A stretch of DNA of 64,000 nucleotides from FEB-12 sp964503315 (GTDB lineage Bacteria; Zixibacteria; MSB-5A5; GN15; FEB-12): the NCBI GenBank assembly GCA_964503315.1, contig CAZCZL010000001.1, positions 434,001 through 498,000 of the forward strand, written 5' to 3'. The translations under genes were made by a program, and so were the position numbers. Below, piece after piece: positions 60,324 to 64,000 of this stretch (its first letter is position 1; every line of letters starts with the position of its first letter). The notes under the pieces were generated by a model. That model was not told where the DNA came from. It worked only from the letters and a program-made list of their open reading frames with translations, and did no database searches.

Positions 60324-61226
60324 ATGAACAAGCGCATCTGGTTCGGGCTCCTTGTGTGCACGCTACTCTTCGCGGGAGCGATCGCGGCGCAGGATACCAC
60401 AAAGGTGGTCGGGTGGAAGAAATCCCTCGCGGTCGATCTCACCACCACGCAGACCGCCTATTCAGATTCATGGGTTGGTGGCGAAGCCGGCTCGGTCAAC
60501 TGGGTATCCAACCTCAACCTGACTGCCGAAAAGCAACTCAGTCCGAAACTGAACTACGGAACGACAGGCAAGGTATCTTTCGGTCAGACCTACACGCAGG
60601 ATGAAGAGACCAAGGACTGGTCGAAAGCGAAAAAATCGACCGACCTGATCGACTGGGACAACCTGTTCCGGTTCACCTTTGGCGGATTTGTCGATCCCTA
60701 TGCGGCGTTCCGTGTCGAGTCGCAGTTTTTCACGCAGCATGTTAGTTCAACAGTCTATGAGAGAGTACTTTTCCGACCGACTAAATTCACCGAATCTGCG
60801 GGTATTGCAAAAAGGCTGTATGCAGGTCAGAACACTGAGAATATCACGACTCGACTTGGTGTGGCAATTCGAGAAGTCCTTAACACTCAGCTTGTAGCTG
60901 ACTCGGTTGTGAACAGCACCTTTAGCGATGGCGGTCTTGAGTCCGTCACTGATTTCAATCTGATGCTCAGCAAGCAGGTTGGCTATGTCGGCAAGCTCTC
61001 GCTTTTCAAGGCGCTTTTCTTCTCAGAGAAAGACAAAGTCGAAGGGACTGAGTTCGAGGATGACTGGAAAGCGGTTGATGTCAATTTCGAGAACCAGTTC
61101 AATATACAGATGACCAAGATCATCACGGTCAAGCTGTACACCCAGGTTCTGTATGACAAGCAGGTCAGTAAGAAGGGAAGATTCAAAGAAACGCTCGGCC
61201 TGGGTCTGGCCTACAAGATCTGGTAG
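60324..61226 (+). CDS. DUF3078-like outer-membrane beta-barrel protein
   Basis: Encodes 300 residues from the ATG at 60324, with GGAGAG upstream and a signal peptide ending AIAAQ. The mature part has alternating strands (SLAVDLTTTQTAYSDSWVGGE, VNWVSNLNLTAEKQLSPKL, LFRFTFGGFVDPYAAFRVESQF) of the DUF3078 family, which is common in FCB bacteria and predicted to form an outer-membrane barrel. It ends LGLAYKIW. The role is unknown. It lies 78 bases after panB and converges with the kinase gene across six bases. Confidence 0.85.
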   Translation: MNKRIWFGLLVCTLLFAGAIAAQDTTKVVGWKKSLAVDLTTTQTAYSDSWVGGEAGSVNWVSNLNLTAEKQLSPKLNYGTTGKVSFGQTYTQDEETKDWSKAKKSTDLIDWDNLFRFTFGGFVDPYAAFRVESQFFTQHVSSTVYERVLFRPTKFTESAGIAKRLYAGQNTENITTRLGVAIREVLNTQLVADSVVNSTFSDGGLESVTDFNLMLSKQVGYVGKLSLFKALFFSEKDKVEGTEFEDDWKAVDVNFENQFNIQMTKIITVKLYTQVLYDKQVSKKGRFKETLGLGLAYKIW

Positions 61227-61232
61227 AACAGA

Positions 61233-62924
61233 TTAGAAGAATTTCATCGCCAGTGCGATGATCACTCCGAGCAGACATATCGCTCCTGCCGCGTACCAAA
61301 CCCACGGTGGGAGCGATTGCTTGTGGACTACTTGCGACGGCTGTTCGACAACCGGGCGGCGTACGGAATCCTGATACCGGTCATCAAACGCTTTCCAGTC
61401 CGCCAGGAACTCTTCACAGCTCTTGTAGCGATTGACCACTCGCACCGCGAGCATCTTGTTCAGCATCGCCTCGACATCCTGCGGTACCTGCATATACAGC
61501 TCATCGGCCTTCAGTTTGTCGGTATGATCGTATTCAGGCGTCCGATTCAACAGTAACTGGTGCAGGATCACTCCCATCGCGTAAATATCACCGATCTTGG
61601 ACGGCTTGAATTCCGGCGGGGCGTACCAATTCTTTTTTCCCTCGTAATGGCTCGGGAGGCCGAAGTCTGCGATCTTGACCTTTTCCTGATTATCAAAGAG
61701 CACATTGGAGGGGCGAATATTCCCATGTACGACATTGTTCTTATGCGCGAAACCCAGCCCTTCGGCGATCTGGACTGCCAGCTTCATCGCCTCCTGCCAG
61801 TCATACCGGCGGACCATCCGGTCAGCCAGCGATCCACCCGGCGCATATTCGGAGATAACCACGGTCGAACGGCTGTCTCCCCCTGAGCCGTAGATGGGGT
61901 TGATATTCTCATGCCGGAGACTTGAGAGCAGTTTCGCTTCTTTGCGGCCGATCTCTCCTTTGGAGTGCTTTTTGATGATATAGAGCCGCTTGTTGGCGCG
62001 GTTCTCCACCAGAATGGTCGAGCTGAATTTGGTTTCCTTTATGGTGTCGAGATAACGACACTTCCCCATGAATGATTCCGCCCCCATCAGACTGTAGTCG
62101 GTCGTATTCTGCTTGTTCCCGCCGCCGATCTGGTTCAGGATGGCGTCCTTGAGCTCAACCGCCGACTGATATCGATCTCGTGGCTCCTGGGCCAGCGTCT
62201 TGAGAATGATATCATCAAACCCGCGCAGTGACGGGTCAAACTCTGACGGCAGACGGAAATGCCCCTGCGGTTTCTTGCCGGTCAACATTTCATACAACAT
62301 GATGCCGATCGCGTAGATATCCGTGGTCTGGTCGACATTGGTCGAGCTGACTTTCTGCTCTGGCGACATGTACGCCACTGTTCCCATCACGACATCGCTT
62401 GAGGTCATCTCTGACTCTGAGAGCCCGATTATCTGCGCGATGCCGAAATCCGCGACGCGGGCATTCCCTTGCTTGTCTATCAAGATATTAGTTGGCTTGA
62501 TATCACGATGGATCACGCCATTCTTGTGCGCGTAGTCCAGCGCTTTGCAGACCTGCACCAGCATGTCGAGTTTGGTCTCAAGCGGGATCTTGCTAGAATC
62601 TATCACTTCGCGCAACGAGGTACCATCGACATACTCCATCACGAAGTAGTACCGGTTTCCAGCTTTACCGCGGTCGATGACGTGGACAATGTTCGGGTGA
62701 CTCAGTTTGGCAATAACGACCGCTTCCCGTTCAAACCGCCGGACGATATCTGCATCCGAAAGCAGATTGGGCGACAGGATCTTGATCGCGACATCGCGCG
62801 ACAACGATTCCTGGCGACCGCGAAAGATCTCCGCGATCCCCCCCTGGCCTATCTTGCCGGTCAGAACATATTCGCCGATCTTGACCTGTTTTTCTTCTTT
62901 AGCCGGTGCGGTAATGTTTGCCAT
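61233..62924 (-). CDS. tandem Ser/Thr kinase-pseudokinase with C-terminal membrane anchor
   Basis: Encodes 563 residues from the ATG at 62924. The first kinase domain (about 15-270) is complete: glycine loop GKIGQGGIAEIF, Lys in VAIKIL, HRD at 139-141 with KPTN, DFG in VADFGIAQ, and SPE in YMSPEQ. The second (about 300-520) has no glycine loop. It keeps IIKK, a DFG (KIADFGL), and APPE, but HRD is changed to HGN (400-402), so the catalytic Asp is Asn. This part is probably a pseudokinase that regulates the first domain or binds a ligand. A single C-terminal membrane helix (WVWYAAGAICLLGVIIALAMKFF) tail-anchors it to the inner membrane. It starts 76 bases downstream of the cohesin-like T9SS gene, behind a hairpin. 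Confidence 0.9.
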   Translation of the reverse strand: MANITAPAKEEKQVKIGEYVLTGKIGQGGIAEIFRGRQESLSRDVAIKILSPNLLSDADIVRRFEREAVVIAKLSHPNIVHVIDRGKAGNRYYFVMEYVDGTSLREVIDSSKIPLETKLDMLVQVCKALDYAHKNGVIHRDIKPTNILIDKQGNARVADFGIAQIIGLSESEMTSSDVVMGTVAYMSPEQKVSSTNVDQTTDIYAIGIMLYEMLTGKKPQGHFRLPSEFDPSLRGFDDIILKTLAQEPRDRYQSAVELKDAILNQIGGGNKQNTTDYSLMGAESFMGKCRYLDTIKETKFSSTILVENRANKRLYIIKKHSKGEIGRKEAKLLSSLRHENINPIYGSGGDSRSTVVISEYAPGGSLADRMVRRYDWQEAMKLAVQIAEGLGFAHKNNVVHGNIRPSNVLFDNQEKVKIADFGLPSHYEGKKNWYAPPEFKPSKIGDIYAMGVILHQLLLNRTPEYDHTDKLKADELYMQVPQDVEAMLNKMLAVRVVNRYKSCEEFLADWKAFDDRYQDSVRRPVVEQPSQVVHKQSLPPWVWYAAGAICLLGVIIALAMKFF

Positions 62925-62941
62925 AAGTCCTATAAACAAGT

Positions 62942-62971
62942 AAGGGATAGCCGTCAATCCGGCTATCCCTT
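62942..62971 (-). terminator. terminator after the cohesin/T9SS gene
   Basis: A 12-bp stem (AAGGGATAGCCG/CGGCTATCCCTT) with a 6-nt loop, 28 nt past the stop and upstream of the kinase gene. Confidence 0.7.
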
Positions 62972-62999
62972 TGTATGTCGGCAAGAAGGGTCGATTGGT

Positions 63000-63851
63000 T
63001 TATTTGAGGAGGACCATCTTCCGGGTCAGCGAACCGTACTGGTGGGTCAGACGGTAGAAGTAAACACCGCTCGGCTTAGCCCCGGCATCGAACTCGATTG
63101 AGTGCTTGCCGGCGGGCATCGACTTATCCACAAGGGTTTCAACGAGCTGACCCAGGACATTAAAGACCTCAAGCTTGACTTCGCTGGATTTCGGCAGTGC
63201 AAACTCGATCATCGTGACCGGGTTGAACGGGTTCGGGTAGTTCTGTTCGAGTGTAAAGACCGACGGCAGACCGCTCGGATCATCATCGACACCAGTCGGA
63301 ACGAGAACTTTGATGGCGCCGGGGACAAAATCCGGCTCATACAGACCTGACGAAAGGCCCGTATTGTCCGCGATCTGGATCCGCGTGATCAGACGTAGAT
63401 TGCCGGTCAATAGAGAATCCTTATTGATGGAATCTACCACTATCGTGGTCGGATTGGCCGACGCGGATACCTTGAAGAACAACTTCGCGATGATCCCGCT
63501 CGTCGAACTGATGGTCGGGATCGGAGAGACGAATTCCGGTACATAGGATATCTTCACAGTCTTGTCCGAGGCATTGTGGTCGACCGCTTCGCTCCAGTTG
63601 CCTGGAAGCATCGACCCGACAAATGACACTGAATCAAGGGTCAGATAAGGGTGATTGTACTTGAGCGGAACGGTGATCATGGAGAATGGGATGTTATTGT
63701 TCTGCAGGCGAACGGCCACGCTGAACGAGGTCCCGGCCACCGCCTCAATGGAATCCACCTTTACGATCCCGGTGTACGTCTGCGCCTGAACGGCTGCCGT
63801 ACAGAGCAGGACCATCAGAAGGATCAAACTCACGTTAACTCTCGGCTGCAT
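63000..63851 (-). CDS. small T9SS-sorted cohesin-like surface protein
   Basis: Encodes 283 residues. Signal peptide 1-23 (AAVQAQ). Residues about 28-185 form one cohesin-like beta-sandwich (GTSFSVAVRLQNNNIPFSMITVPLKYN pattern, SGIIAKLFFKVSA). The last 88 residues are a T9SS type A sorting domain with NYPNPFNPVTMIEFALP, PSGVYFYRL and RKMVLLK. It is the simplest cohesin-plus-sorting-domain protein in this window and would deliver one cohesin-like module to the cell surface, so it is a candidate minimal receptor for the dockerin-tagged proteins. It lies upstream of the kinase-pseudokinase gene in the same direction. Confidence 0.88.
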   Translation of the reverse strand: MQPRVNVSLILLMVLLCTAAVQAQTYTGIVKVDSIEAVAGTSFSVAVRLQNNNIPFSMITVPLKYNHPYLTLDSVSFVGSMLPGNWSEAVDHNASDKTVKISYVPEFVSPIPTISSTSGIIAKLFFKVSASANPTTIVVDSINKDSLLTGNLRLITRIQIADNTGLSSGLYEPDFVPGAIKVLVPTGVDDDPSGLPSVFTLEQNYPNPFNPVTMIEFALPKSSEVKLEVFNVLGQLVETLVDKSMPAGKHSIEFDAGAKPSGVYFYRLTHQYGSLTRKMVLLK

Positions 63852-63894
63852 CAGGACCCATCCTTTCCTCTATATAATGCGAATGTTGCCGCGT

Positions 63895-63942
63895 ATTGGA
63901 CCGGCACGCTGGCCGGTGTCCAATACCCCTTTGCGCAAGGGG
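63895..63942. repeat. two nested inverted repeats near the right edge
   Basis: ATTGGAC at 63895-63901 pairs with GTCCAAT at 63918-63924 with CGGC/GCCG inside; immediately after, CCCCTT at 63926-63931 pairs with AAGGGG at 63937-63942. They lie upstream of the cohesin/T9SS gene (minus) and could be control sites or a fold in a leader. The window ends too soon to tell. Confidence 0.4.
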
Positions 63943-64000
63943 CATGCCAGTATGACCAAAAAATCTGGGCCTGCCGCCAGGAGCGCTGGCAGCGAACTAA

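Noticed and set aside
63952..64000. Possible start of a new gene (ATG at 63952)
   Set aside because: Only 16 codons are visible before the window ends, with a weak ribosome binding site and no recognisable residues.

Overview
The window comes from a Gram-negative bacterium with a large secreted proteome, most likely of the FCB superphylum (Bacteroidetes/Chlorobi/Fibrobacteres and candidate relatives; the DLSDLS dockerin style recalls Zixibacteria-like genomes, a guess from memory). Reasons: three proteins end in a type IX secretion (T9SS/Por) C-terminal sorting domain with the NYPNPFNP motif; six proteins end in a doublet of DLSDLS-type dockerin-like repeats; the RpoD-like sigma factor is short (284 aa, no region 1.1) as in Bacteroidetes/Chlorobi; and there are a DUF3078 outer-membrane protein, many signal peptides and lipoboxes. 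No rRNA, CRISPR array, transposase or integrase gene was seen. There is one complete tRNA, tRNA-Leu(CAG).

Layout. 1-4.3 kb: end of a T9SS-sorted cohesin-like protein, a cohesin/TSP3/dockerin protein and a prepilin. 4.5-10.3 kb: membrane spermidine-synthase-like protein, a small lipoprotein related to the pro-region of the neighbouring trypsin-like lipoprotein, a tandem PilZ protein, and a glycine-rich dockerin protein. 10.5-14.6 kb: seven-repeat FG-GAP/UnbV/dockerin protein and a LytS/LytR-type two-component pair. 14.8-21.3 kb: exported C1 peptidase, PilZ protein, OmpA-like protein coupled to a lipoprotein with 25 tandem hexapeptides, and an M1-like metallopeptidase. 21.5-28.6 kb: two overlapping cohesin-dockerin genes and a very large beta-helix/cohesin/T9SS protein. 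29-33.8 kb: two M16 peptidase subunits between decayed dockerin relics, then a trypsin-like protease with Asp-rich repeats. 34-45 kb: a 2100-residue TPR-CHAT protein and a 1386-residue SBBP-propeller/dockerin protein. 45-50.3 kb: a Ser/Thr kinase-TPR protein, tRNA-Leu, and a small operon of membrane proteins with a winged-helix regulator behind a promoter and perfect palindrome. 50.3-55.8 kb: C5-epimerase-like lipoprotein, GT-C-like membrane protein, RpoD-like sigma factor, HtrA/Deg protease. 56-60.2 kb: tight cluster of class II aldolase, aminotransferase-fold protein lacking the PLP lysine, folB, folK, deoxynucleoside kinase and panB. 60.3-64 kb: DUF3078 protein, kinase-pseudokinase fusion, and a short cohesin/T9SS protein.

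How it may work together. All three T9SS-sorted proteins carry cohesin-like folds, and six other secreted proteins (two beta-propellers, a glycine-rich protein, three cohesin-like chains) end in a dockerin-like doublet instead. The two C-terminal tags never occur together. This suggests a surface assembly in which T9SS-delivered cohesin-like proteins hold dockerin-tagged proteins. Binding is inferred, not shown. Other notable items are a 122-nt repeat carrying the 3' end of tRNA-Leu, dockerin gene relics, the lysine-less aminotransferase-fold protein, and the kinase-pseudokinase fusion.
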